From an uncultured Bacteroidia bacterium (GTDB lineage Bacteria; Bacteroidota; Bacteroidia; Bacteroidales; F082): DNA of 64,000 nt. Each line of letters begins with the position of its first letter. The stretch's first letter is position 1. The stretch spans positions 24,159-88,158 of the forward strand of contig CACXQV010000022.1 of the NCBI GenBank assembly GCA_902769875.1. The letters run 5' to 3'. The notes beneath the pieces are model-generated. The model had not been told where the DNA came from, did not search any database, and saw nothing but the letters and a program-made list of their open reading frames with translations. The position numbers and the translations under genes were made by a program. Positions 41,950 to 50,184 of this stretch are shown here, in pieces.

Positions 41950-42426
41950 ATGGCACAAGAGATTGAAAAAAAGTTTTTGGTAAAGGGTGACTTCAAGGCC
42001 GAGGCTTTCAAGGCCACGCGCATCACCCAAGGCTACCTCAGCAGCGTGCCCGAGCGCACCGTCCGCGTGCGAGTGAAGGGCGACAAGGGCTTCATCACCA
42101 TCAAGGGCATCGGCAACGCCTCCGGCGCGGCCCGCTTCGAGTGGGAAAAGGAAATCCCTGTCGAGGAGGTGCAGCAACTCCTTGAAATCTGCGAACCCGG
42201 TGTCATCGACAAGACCCGCTATCTTGTGAAAAACACCGACGGCAAGCACACTTGGGAAGTGGATGAATTCTATGGCGACAACGACGGCCTCATCGTTGCC
42301 GAAGTGGAGCTGTCCGACGAGAACGAGCCCTTTGACAAGCCCGAATGGCTCGGCGAAGAGGTCACCGGCGACCCCAAGTATTTCAACTCCATGTTGATGA
42401 AGAACCCTTATAAGAACTGGAAATAA
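41950..42426 (+). CDS. CYTH-domain triphosphatase
   Basis: This 158-residue protein has the CYTH hallmark ExExK at Glu4, Glu6 and Lys8 (MAQEIEKKFLV). The expected tunnel residues follow (VRVRVKGDKGFITIKG, RFEWEKEIPVEE, IDKTRYLV, WEVDEFYGDNDGLIVAEVEL). Small bacterial CYTH proteins with this start are inorganic tripolyphosphatases or close relatives and need Mg or Mn. It is preceded by a divergent CYTH-like gene and followed by a repeat and a DASS transporter gene. A role in handling imported or stored polyphosphate is inferred from this context. Confidence 0.88.
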   Translation: MAQEIEKKFLVKGDFKAEAFKATRITQGYLSSVPERTVRVRVKGDKGFITIKGIGNASGAARFEWEKEIPVEEVQQLLEICEPGVIDKTRYLVKNTDGKHTWEVDEFYGDNDGLIVAEVELSDENEPFDKPEWLGEEVTGDPKYFNSMLMKNPYKNWK

Positions 42427-42440
42427 CTGGCACGAGACTA

Positions 42441-42602
42441 CGGGACACAGGACGGTGAGACCGAGCCTTGACCCGTCATTGCGGGCTTGACCCGCAATCT
42501 CCTGAGCAGAAGGGCTTCGTCTTCGCGTTCAGGAGATGGTGGATGCCCCTCCGCCATGACGGTAAAGGGCGTTAGAATGGTTCTTCCCAGTTCAGTGTCC
42601 CG
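42441..42602. repeat. 162-bp nested palindromic element
   Basis: Outer ends CGGGACAC and GTGTCCCG flank inner arms built on CGTCAT and ATGACG and a GCGGGCTTGACCCGC hairpin. It fills the gap between the CYTH and DASS transporter genes. Confidence 0.75.
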
Positions 42603-42620
42603 CAGTCAAAAAACAAACCT

Positions 42621-44213
42621 ATGAGCACATTCGACCCGCTTGACATGAACAACTACAGGATCGAGAAACTGCCCAAGATGCAGAAATCGTCCTTCGAGAT
42701 TTGGATGGCACGCCTTGGCGGCCCTTTGGCCATCATCGCCTTCATCGTTATCTATTGGTGCTGCCATATCGGCTTCATCGACAACCTGAACACCGAAACG
42801 CTGACCGCCAAAGCCCTGAAACGCTGCAGCGAAATCGGCTTCGATGAGTTCCTGCGCACCAACTACGCCATGCTTGCCATCTTCGTCGCGGGTCTCATCC
42901 TCTGGATGACCGAAGCCATCCCCAACTACCTCACTTCGCTGCTCATCATCCTCGGCATTGTGCTCTGCAACGTCACCACGCAAAAGGATGCCTTGGCCCA
43001 ACTCGGTCACCCCGTGATGTGGCTCAACATCCTTTCCTTCGTCTTGGCCAGTATGTTGGTCAAGACGCAATTCGCCAAACGTTTGGCCTTGGCTTTCGTC
43101 ATCAAGTTCGGCAAGAGCGCCAAAGGTGTGCTTTGGAGTTTCTTGATTATCAACTTGGTGCTGTCGGCTTTCATTTCGGCCACCACGGTGAAGGCCACCA
43201 TCATGCTGCCCATCTTTATGACGGTTTGCGCCATCTATGGAGCCTCCAACGGCAACCGCAACAACTTTGGCCGTAACCTCGTCATTCAGAATCTTTTCCA
43301 AGTGAATATCGGCGCCAATGCCTTCTATACGGGCAGCGGTGCCCACTTGCTTGCCATTTCGCTCATCGCCGGCTTCGTCGGCAGCTGCGACTTCGGCTAT
43401 GCCGACTGGCTCATCTCTTGCGGCCCGATGAGTGTGCTTATCCTCGTCATCGGCCTACTGCTCGGCATTCACGTTTTCTTCCCGATGAAAAAGGAGGAGC
43501 AAAAGCCCCAAATCGAAGGCGGCTTGGAGCGACTGAAAGAGGAACTGCAAGCCATGGGCAAGATGAAGGCCGAAGAATACAAAGCCGTGGGCATCTTCGT
43601 GTTGGTGCTTTTCCTGTGGGTCACCAAAGGCACTTTCCACAACATTGACGAGACCATCGTCGCTTTGTTGGGTGCCGTCCTTGCATTGTTGCCGGGCATC
43701 GGCGTGGTGAAATGGAACGATGTCGACATTCCGTGGCACCTGATGCTGTTCTCGGCGGGTGCTTATACCCTTGGTTCGGGCCTCAATGCCACCGACCTGC
43801 CCAACACTATGGTCAATGCCGCCTTCGACAGCCTTGGCATCACGGCCAACACGCCTTTCTGGGTGTTGTATGTCATTCTCACCTTCTTGATGATGTATTC
43901 GGGTTTGGTTTTCCAAAGCAAAACCATCCGCACTATGGTTTTCGTGCCCATCGCATTGGGCGTGGAGGCGCGTTTCGGCTTTCCCGTGATGAGCCTCAGC
44001 CTGCCCGTGGCCATGCTCATCGAGCACTGCTATGTGTTGCCCTTCAACAGCAAACCCGCCGCCTTGCTTTACAACACCAACCAATACAGCCAGACTGATG
44101 CTTTCAAGTTCGGCATCACCATGATGACCATTTCGTGGGTGCTCATCCTCGTTTGGGGCGAGACGGTTTTGCGCTGGTTGGACATCACGCCGGGGTTGTT
44201 TTTTGTGAAGTAG
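42621..44213 (+). CDS. DASS/SLC13-family sodium-dependent anion transporter
   Basis: This 530-residue inner-membrane protein has about 11-12 hydrophobic segments and the SLC13 layout. WMTEAIPNYLTSLLIILGIV matches the family's early conserved helix, and SAFISATTVKATIMLPI occupies the first substrate hairpin, where most members have SNT. The second hairpin region is CYVLPFNSKPAALLYNTN. Family members import di- or tricarboxylates, sulfate or phosphate. The altered SNT motif means substrate cannot be assumed. A cytosolic insert (KKEEQKPQIEGGLERLKEEL) lies mid-protein. Its place after a porin and two CYTH-like genes suggests an anionic phosphate compound, but carboxylates remain possible. Confidence 0.85.
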   Translation: MSTFDPLDMNNYRIEKLPKMQKSSFEIWMARLGGPLAIIAFIVIYWCCHIGFIDNLNTETLTAKALKRCSEIGFDEFLRTNYAMLAIFVAGLILWMTEAIPNYLTSLLIILGIVLCNVTTQKDALAQLGHPVMWLNILSFVLASMLVKTQFAKRLALAFVIKFGKSAKGVLWSFLIINLVLSAFISATTVKATIMLPIFMTVCAIYGASNGNRNNFGRNLVIQNLFQVNIGANAFYTGSGAHLLAISLIAGFVGSCDFGYADWLISCGPMSVLILVIGLLLGIHVFFPMKKEEQKPQIEGGLERLKEELQAMGKMKAEEYKAVGIFVLVLFLWVTKGTFHNIDETIVALLGAVLALLPGIGVVKWNDVDIPWHLMLFSAGAYTLGSGLNATDLPNTMVNAAFDSLGITANTPFWVLYVILTFLMMYSGLVFQSKTIRTMVFVPIALGVEARFGFPVMSLSLPVAMLIEHCYVLPFNSKPAALLYNTNQYSQTDAFKFGITMMTISWVLILVWGETVLRWLDITPGLFFVK

Positions 44214-44251
44214 GAAGCTGATTTCTGGCCGATTTGGCCCGACTTTGCCAG

Positions 44252-45391
44252 TTAAATGATTTCGTCATTCCATAACGCCTTGAAGAAATCCGTAACGTAA
44301 TACAAATCGACATCTCCGCTGCGGCGGCTGATTCTGTCGCGCGACACAAGGATTTGCTTCACATTCGGATGTTCCTTGGCAAATGCTGCAAGACCTTTTT
44401 TATGGTTGGCTTGGATTGTGTCGGCCGATTTGATTTCGATGGCCACACGCGCATCTCCAATAACGGCATCCACCTCGATGTCATCGTAGGTGTGCCAATA
44501 AGTCAACTTTTCTTCGCTGTCTTTGTAGCCAAGATAAGCCACAATCTCCTGCATCACGAGATGCTCGAAAGCGTGTCCGTATTCAGGGGTCTTGGGCGCA
44601 AGATGATGACGACCGGTCAAATAATTGGCAATGCCCACGTCAAAGAAGTAGAATCGGGAGGCTTTGACAAGTTTTCGCTTGATGACTTTCCTGTAGGCAG
44701 GCACTTCAAACCCCAACAGCGTATCACAAAGTATCTTATAATATGCCTTGACTGTGTTGGCCGAAACGCCGCAATCGGTGGCCACATTCTCATAATTGAG
44801 CATTTCGCCGTCTGAGATGGCAGCCACTTCCAAAAAACGGACAAAGTCGTCCGCTTTTTGCACGGCAGCTTCCTCTACGATTTCTTCCTTCAGATAGAGT
44901 TCGATATAGGATTTGATTCGGTTGCGGGCGTTGGCCACCATATAATGCCTCGGAATCATGCCGTTCTGTATGGCGTGGTCAAGATCAAAGTCTGGGATTT
45001 CTGCACTGACCAAAGGGAACAGTGTCTCTGGGATGGCACGACCTCCGAGATTGTTGGCTTCCCGTTTCTTCAACTTGCGCGCACTGGAGCCGCTGAGGAT
45101 GAAGAACAGGCTTTTGTTCACCATCAGCCAGTGGACTTCGTCCAAAAGGTCGGGCACTTTCTGGATTTCGTCCACAATGACCAGCGTCTCCGAAGGATAG
45201 CGCAGCAAACTCTCCCGAAACTCCTCGGGATGCTGTTGGAAACGATTCCGCAGTTCGGAATTTAAAAGGTCGATGTAAACGGCATCGGGGAAACGTTCTT
45301 TCAACAGGGTCGATTTGCCCACCTGACGACCGCCAAACAAGAGCATTGCTTCATCTAATCTGTTCTCAATGTCAAATATTCTATGGTACAT
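44252..45391 (-). CDS. AAA_14/DUF4143 ATPase
   Basis: This 379-residue P-loop protein has Walker A GGRQVGKST at residues 20-28 and Walker B LVIVDEIQ near 70-77, then ILSGSSARKLKK (sensor-1-like). A winged-helix-like part (VATDCGVSANTVKAYYKIL) leads to the DUF4143 domain with FYFFDVGIANYL. At the end IEVDAVIGD and VAIEIKSAD form a D...ExK nuclease-like core. These ATPases are abundant in Bacteroidota and archaea; their role is not settled. Four 32-bp dyad repeats begin 28 bp upstream of the start codon. Confidence 0.88.
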   Translation of the reverse strand: MYHRIFDIENRLDEAMLLFGGRQVGKSTLLKERFPDAVYIDLLNSELRNRFQQHPEEFRESLLRYPSETLVIVDEIQKVPDLLDEVHWLMVNKSLFFILSGSSARKLKKREANNLGGRAIPETLFPLVSAEIPDFDLDHAIQNGMIPRHYMVANARNRIKSYIELYLKEEIVEEAAVQKADDFVRFLEVAAISDGEMLNYENVATDCGVSANTVKAYYKILCDTLLGFEVPAYRKVIKRKLVKASRFYFFDVGIANYLTGRHHLAPKTPEYGHAFEHLVMQEIVAYLGYKDSEEKLTYWHTYDDIEVDAVIGDARVAIEIKSADTIQANHKKGLAAFAKEHPNVKQILVSRDRISRRSGDVDLYYVTDFFKALWNDEII

Positions 45392-45418
45392 AACAAACTT
45401 TTATTTCCTTAAAATGAC

Positions 45419-45546
45419 TGCGGAAATCTTTGAAAAATCCGCAACGTGATTGCGGATATTCTTGGAAAATCCGCAACGTGATTGCGGATATTCTTGGAAA
45501 ATCCGCAACGTGATTGCGGAAATTCACGAAAAATCCGCAACGATGC
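45419..45546. repeat. Four 32-bp dyad repeats upstream of the second AAA ATPase gene
   Basis: Four abutting 32-bp units start at 45419, 45451, 45483 and 45515. Units 2 and 3 are identical. Each unit holds an inverted repeat with arms TGCGGA and TCCGCA around a variable A/T-rich centre, and each of the first three ends in ACGTGAT. There are no spacers, so this is not a CRISPR array. Confidence 0.95.
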
Positions 45547-45621
45547 TGCAAAAATAACAAGGTTTATTCGAATAGCAACCATTTTGTTTCAAGTTTTTTT
45601 GCCAAAAGCCGCAAAAATCCC

Positions 45622-45629
45622 TATTTTTG
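45622..45629 (+). promoter_or_regulatory. -7 box TATTTTTG for the large secreted protein gene
   Basis: The box lies 23 bp before the ATG at 45653 and downstream of earlier in-frame starts. Confidence 0.55.
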
Positions 45630-45652
45630 TCCTCTCCAAAATTGCTAATGCC

Positions 45653-48232
45653 ATGAAAAAGACCCTATTAATATTGTTCTTGCTCCCTTTTTCGCTTTTC
45701 GCGCAAGTCGCTGACGACTTCTCTGACGGCGACATCACCCAAAATCCCGCTTGGACGGGAACGGTTGGCAAATATCTTGTGAACAGCAACTTGCAACTGC
45801 AACTCAACGCGGAAGGCGAAGGAACGGCTTATCTTTCCCTGCCTTTTACGGAGTTTGAGACGATGGAATGGCAGTTTTGGATTCGGGAGGCTTTTGCGCC
45901 TTCGGGCAACAACTACACGGATGTTTGGCTCAGTGCCGACAACGCCGATTTGTCGCAAACCGCGCAAGGCTATTTCCTCCGTTTCGGCGAAGGCGGCAGC
46001 AACGATGCCATCGAACTTTTCCGCAAGGATGCCGACGGACAGCAGAGCATTTGCCGGGGCAACGAAGGCAACATTGCGGCCTCGTTTGCGGTTTCAGTCA
46101 AGGTGGTTTGCGACCGCGAGGGGAATTGGATGATTCAGACCTGTTACGACAATTCATGGATTTATCTCACTGAAGCACAAGGCGTTGATGATACCTACGG
46201 GCGTGGCGGCTTCTTCGGCTTTTGGTCGAAGTTCACTTCGAGCAACGCCACGAAAGTGTATTTCGACAACATCTATGTGGGCCCGCGCATCCTTGACCAC
46301 GAGCCGCCCGTCCTGTTGAATTGCGGAGTCCTCGACTTGACACATCTTCAACTTGCTTTCGATGAGGCTCTCGATGAGGCAACGACACTCCATCCGGCTA
46401 ATTATTCGATAGATAATGGTCTCGGTCATCCCGTTTCGGTCGGCTTTGGCGAAAATCTCGCTTCGGTCGTGCTCGAACTGGAGCGCGAAATCGGCAATGG
46501 CGTGAATTACACACTGACAATCAGTGGAATAAAGGATTTGTGGAACAATGTGATGGAACCGACTTCAACGGTTTTTTCGATTTATGAAGCCTCGGAATAC
46601 GACATCGTGATTAATGAAATCATGGCCGACCCCAATCCCGTGGTGGGGCTGCCCGAATGGGAGTATGTGGAACTCTACAACACCACTGGCTTTGGCATCG
46701 ACCTGAAAGACTGGCAGATACAAATTGGCGCCAACGACTTGACTTTGGGGAGTTTCGTCCTCGCGCCTTACGATTATGTGATTCTTTGCCACAATGATGC
46801 CGTGCCCGAATTGCGGCAATACGCAGACTGCATCGGCTTTGGCAGTTTCTCGGTGGGCAACAGCGCTTCGGCGATGTATCTTTACAGCAAGTCGGGTCTA
46901 TTGGTTTCGCATGTCGATTTCAGCAGCACTTGGTACCACGACCCCGACAAGGACGACGGCGGCTGGTCGGTGGAGCAAATCGACCCGCTGAACCCTTGCG
47001 CGGGTGCCTCCAACTGGACGGCCTCGATGGACGCTTCGGGCGGCACGCCGGGCCGACTCAATTCGGTGAACGGCGAAAACAACGCACTGCCCAAAGTGGA
47101 GCGCGTGGGCTTGTTCGGCAATTATATCGTCCAGATTTGGTTTGACCAGCAAATGGACGCGGCAAGCCTGTTGCAAACGCAAAACTACCTTGTGGATGAG
47201 TTGGGCGAACATCCCGACCAAGTGGAAATCAATCCGATAGACCCCAATTACGTTGGCCTCATCTTCGACCACGGCTTCGAAACGGGCGTGGTTTACACTT
47301 TGTGGATTAATGACGTGACCAACTGCGTGGGCAAGCCCGTGGAGGCCGACACCCGCGTGAAGTTTGGCATCCCCAACGAGATTGCCGAGGGCGAAATCCT
47401 GATTAATGAGATACTTTTCGACCCCATCGCGCCGGGCGTGGACTATGTGGAGCTCTACAACAACACCGACAAGACCTTCGACCTCAGCGCGTTGATGCTC
47501 GGCGTCATTCGGGAGAGCTTCCCCAACCCTGCCGACACCACCTTGAAGGAAATCGCCGCCGACAACCGGCTGTTTTTGCCCCAAACTTACGTCTTGCTTT
47601 CCACCAACAGCGAAATCGTTGGCCGGCAATACGGCTGCCCGACCGACAACTTTGTGCAGATGGCTTCCTTCCCAAGCTATGCCAACGCGGGCGGCACGGC
47701 CATCCTGATAGGCAAGAACGGCGTCACCATCGACCAAATGTATTTCTCGGAAAAGATGCACCATCCGTTGCTCAAGCTGACCAAGGGCGTGGCGTTGGAG
47801 CGTGTCAGTTTCGGCCAACCCTCGATGGCTGCCGACAATTGGCATTCAGCCGCCGAAAGGGTGCATTTTGGCACACCCGGCCAGCCCAATTCCATGATGC
47901 AAGCGGCTGAGCCTTCGCAAGATGAAATCTCCATCAGCCCCGACGTCTTCTCGCCCGACGGCGACGGCTTCGACGATGCCTGCTTCGTGAACTACCGCTT
48001 CGACGAGGCCGGCTACACGATGAACGTCTACATCTTCAATGCGGCGGGACAATTGATGCGCCATTTGGCCAAAGGCGAGTTGGTGGGGCAGGAGGGAAGC
48101 GTGCTTTGGAACGGCCTCGACGGCAACGGCAACCGCGTCCCCGTGGGCGTGTATGTCGTAGTGACCGAGGTCTTCAACTTCGGCGGCAAGGTGAAGCAGT
48201 TCAAGAACGCCGTAATAGTGGCCACGCGATGA
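45653..48232 (+). CDS. Large secreted protein with lamin-tail domains and FlgD/CHU_C-like C-terminus
   Basis: This 859-residue protein has a signal peptide (KKTLLILFLLPFSLFAQ). A jelly-roll region covers roughly residues 20-210 (DDFSDGDITQNPAWTGTVGK), an SbsA-like Ig domain follows, and a lamin-tail domain starts near 316 (INEIMADPNPVVGLPEWEYV). A second Ig-like domain comes before a second lamin-tail domain near 580 (INEILFDPIAPGVDYVELYN). The C-terminal 100 residues (SPDVFSPDGDGFDDACF to NGNRVPVGVYVVVTEVFN) resemble FlgD-Ig/CHU_C modules that serve in T9SS export. It is probably cell-surface; the function is unknown. The start at 45653 follows a promoter box and begins the signal peptide. 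Confidence 0.8.
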   Translation: MKKTLLILFLLPFSLFAQVADDFSDGDITQNPAWTGTVGKYLVNSNLQLQLNAEGEGTAYLSLPFTEFETMEWQFWIREAFAPSGNNYTDVWLSADNADLSQTAQGYFLRFGEGGSNDAIELFRKDADGQQSICRGNEGNIAASFAVSVKVVCDREGNWMIQTCYDNSWIYLTEAQGVDDTYGRGGFFGFWSKFTSSNATKVYFDNIYVGPRILDHEPPVLLNCGVLDLTHLQLAFDEALDEATTLHPANYSIDNGLGHPVSVGFGENLASVVLELEREIGNGVNYTLTISGIKDLWNNVMEPTSTVFSIYEASEYDIVINEIMADPNPVVGLPEWEYVELYNTTGFGIDLKDWQIQIGANDLTLGSFVLAPYDYVILCHNDAVPELRQYADCIGFGSFSVGNSASAMYLYSKSGLLVSHVDFSSTWYHDPDKDDGGWSVEQIDPLNPCAGASNWTASMDASGGTPGRLNSVNGENNALPKVERVGLFGNYIVQIWFDQQMDAASLLQTQNYLVDELGEHPDQVEINPIDPNYVGLIFDHGFETGVVYTLWINDVTNCVGKPVEADTRVKFGIPNEIAEGEILINEILFDPIAPGVDYVELYNNTDKTFDLSALMLGVIRESFPNPADTTLKEIAADNRLFLPQTYVLLSTNSEIVGRQYGCPTDNFVQMASFPSYANAGGTAILIGKNGVTIDQMYFSEKMHHPLLKLTKGVALERVSFGQPSMAADNWHSAAERVHFGTPGQPNSMMQAAEPSQDEISISPDVFSPDGDGFDDACFVNYRFDEAGYTMNVYIFNAAGQLMRHLAKGELVGQEGSVLWNGLDGNGNRVPVGVYVVVTEVFNFGGKVKQFKNAVIVATR

Positions 48233-48233
48233 A

Positions 48234-48680
48234 AAATGACAAACACGAATTGCCATTGAATTAATCGTGTAGAAGGAAAAACACGAATTGCCATTGAATT
48301 GAATCACGAAATCGCAGATTCAACGGAGTTAATTTTCCATTAATTCAAATTCTTGATAATTTGTGATATATTCTTGGAAATTCGTGTAAAAGAGAAACAC
48401 GAATTATCATTGAATCAAGCCACGAATTTTCCATAAATTGAAATTCTTGATAATTGACTTCGTCGAATCTTCGATTTCGTGTCCAATTGATGGTAATTCG
48501 TGTAAAAGAAAAAAGGAAAAACACGAATTATCATTGAATTAAGCCACGAATTGGTTCATAAATTTTTATTTTTGATAATTCGTGATATATTCTTGGAAAT
48601 TCGTGTGAAAGAAAAAAGGAAAACACGAATTGCCATTGAATTAATCCGCGAATTGTTCCATAAATTCTTGTTTTTGTAAT
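48234..48680. repeat. ACACGAATT repeat array
   Basis: Five forward copies of ACACGAATTRYCATTGAAT start at 48243, 48281, 48397, 48521 and 48623. Between them are inverted TTCGTGT pieces and similar ATAAATTG-type links, so each unit can fold on itself. The region from 48233 to 48842 holds no convincing gene. From 48681 to 48842 I see only short open frames built partly on repeat sequence. Confidence 0.85.
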
Positions 48681-48842
48681 TCAAGAACAGCATCGACGCC
48701 TCGGCTCGGAGCTGGAACTTCGAGAAGATTGCTCGGACAATTGGTGATGAAAAGGTTTGAGAACCGACAGTTCAATTCTTTCCCATCGCATACAGCGGCA
48801 CAATGCGCACCTGGCTTTTTTTTCCTGATTTTCAAAAAAACC

Positions 48843-48850
48843 TATTTTTG
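48843..48850 (+). promoter_or_regulatory. -7 box TATTTTTG for the small-anchor/lipoprotein genes
   Basis: The box lies 137 bp before the ATG at 48988. The long leader contains no obvious hairpin or known riboswitch. Confidence 0.5.
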
Positions 48851-48987
48851 TAGGTCGTTTCGGAGAAACCGGATCGGACAGAGAAAGCACATTCAAAAAA
48901 GAGTTTGTGAGGCTCCGCTCTGTGGGTTATTACAGTGTCGTCCATTGAGCCCAGACGACGAAAAGAAAAAACAGTTCTATTATTAAA

Positions 48988-49326
48988 ATGAAGCTTAAAT
49001 TAAAAAAGAAAGCCTTTGTGCTTACGCTTGGGTTGTCAGCGTTGGTGCTCCCACTTGATGCCCAAGTTATCAATCACGGGCAGCAGCACCTTGATCGGGA
49101 GAAAATTAGCGCTGAAGGATTGTTTAATCGCAGCTCGCAAGGCGGAGGTGGCTACTTCATCCACCCCCAGCAGTTTTTTGACGGCGAAAATTATGGCTAC
49201 AACCTCTACAACGGAACCTTTGAGGATGTCACGCCTGAGGCGCCCTTAGGCAGCGGGCTCTTCATCATGGCTGCGGCTGGCGTGGGCTATGCACTCAAGA
49301 AAAGAAAAAACAACAAAAAACATTGA
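48988..49326 (+). CDS. Small exported protein with possible C-terminal membrane anchor
   Basis: This 112-residue protein has a signal peptide (KAFVLTLGLSALVLPLDAQ). A short mature part rich in Gly, Asn and Tyr follows (FDGENYGYNLYNGTFEDV). The C-terminus has the three-part form of a sorting signal: a PLGSG motif, a hydrophobic stretch (LFIMAAAGVGYAL) and a basic end (KKRKNNKKH). This resembles LPXTG- or PEP-CTERM-style anchors, and similar PLGSG tails occur on small Bacteroidales proteins as I recall them. It lies 31 bp before a lipoprotein gene and is probably co-transcribed. No enzyme that would process the tail is seen nearby. Confidence 0.65.
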   Translation: MKLKLKKKAFVLTLGLSALVLPLDAQVINHGQQHLDREKISAEGLFNRSSQGGGGYFIHPQQFFDGENYGYNLYNGTFEDVTPEAPLGSGLFIMAAAGVGYALKKRKNNKKH

Positions 49327-49357
49327 AAAGAAACCATCAAAACAAAAGACATCCATC

Positions 49358-50146
49358 ATGAAGAAAATTGGCACATTTATCATGGCATTGGCATTGGTGC
49401 TCGGACTGAGCCAGTGCAAGAAACAGGAAACGCCCGCCACGCCCGATGCCGAGGACGACATGGTTTACATCTCCGTGAAGGCTAACGACGGCGACCGTGA
49501 CGCCTTCTATCCCAATACGGGAGCGTTGGTGTATGGCAATGGCGACAAAATCTATGTTGGTGACGGCTCGAAGTGTCTCGGCTTTTTGACATACAATACA
49601 GGCGCGTTCGCTGGCGGTATCACAAGGCCCGCAACAGGTCAATTTCTTTACTTCTATTTCATTGGCGGCGAATATGAAATTCCGTGGCAACAAGCACCAG
49701 GACTAACATCTTGGGACTTTAACCTTTCCGGCCAGCTTTATAGTCTTCCCGTTGTGTCGTTTGGCAAATCGACCACACCCTATTCCGGACCCAACGTCAC
49801 CTATTCCTGCACTTTGAGGAACCAGTGCGCTTTGGTGCATTTCGACTACACAGGAACACGCCCGGTAATTGCTTTGGGCAACGTCCCTACCGTGGTCACC
49901 TTCGATTTCACCGACACGGAAAATGGCATCAAGCCTAAGGAAGGGAGCGATAATGGCAGCATCACCCTCTATCGAGAGAACATTGCCTCGAGGTGGGCCA
50001 TCATGCTCCCTGGAACCAACCTTGGCGAAGCCGTTGTTGAGAATGGTGAAATCCGTTGTTATTACGAAGACGGACTGCCTACATTAGGCGCAAATGAATT
50101 ATATAAGACCGGCATTACGATAAACGACGACACGAGTGGTAAGTAA
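49358..50146 (+). CDS. Fimbrillin-like lipoprotein, shorter paralog
   Basis: This 262-residue lipoprotein has a lipobox in LGLSQCKK. The mature part contains beta-rich modules (YISVKANDGD, KIYVGDGSKCLGFLTY, FLYFYFIGGEYEI), a pattern like the N-terminal half of fimbrillin/Mfa-like proteins. It ends abruptly at ITINDDTSGK, where its neighbour continues for a further 140 residues, so it may be C-terminally truncated. The first 100 bp, including part of the leader, are nearly identical to the start of the next gene, which points to a recent tandem duplication. The start at 49358 begins the signal peptide. Confidence 0.7.
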   Translation: MKKIGTFIMALALVLGLSQCKKQETPATPDAEDDMVYISVKANDGDRDAFYPNTGALVYGNGDKIYVGDGSKCLGFLTYNTGAFAGGITRPATGQFLYFYFIGGEYEIPWQQAPGLTSWDFNLSGQLYSLPVVSFGKSTTPYSGPNVTYSCTLRNQCALVHFDYTGTRPVIALGNVPTVVTFDFTDTENGIKPKEGSDNGSITLYRENIASRWAIMLPGTNLGEAVVENGEIRCYYEDGLPTLGANELYKTGITINDDTSGK

Positions 50147-50184
50147 GAAGACGCAGAAGTAACTAAAAACAAAAGACATCAATC

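Noticed and set aside
45419-45546. Four 32-bp repeats considered as a CRISPR array
   Set aside because: The repeats abut with no unique spacers, and there are no cas genes.
48641-48835. 64-codon minus-strand frame after the repeat array
   Set aside because: Part of it is repeat sequence, it has no start context and no recognised family; I could not support it as a gene.
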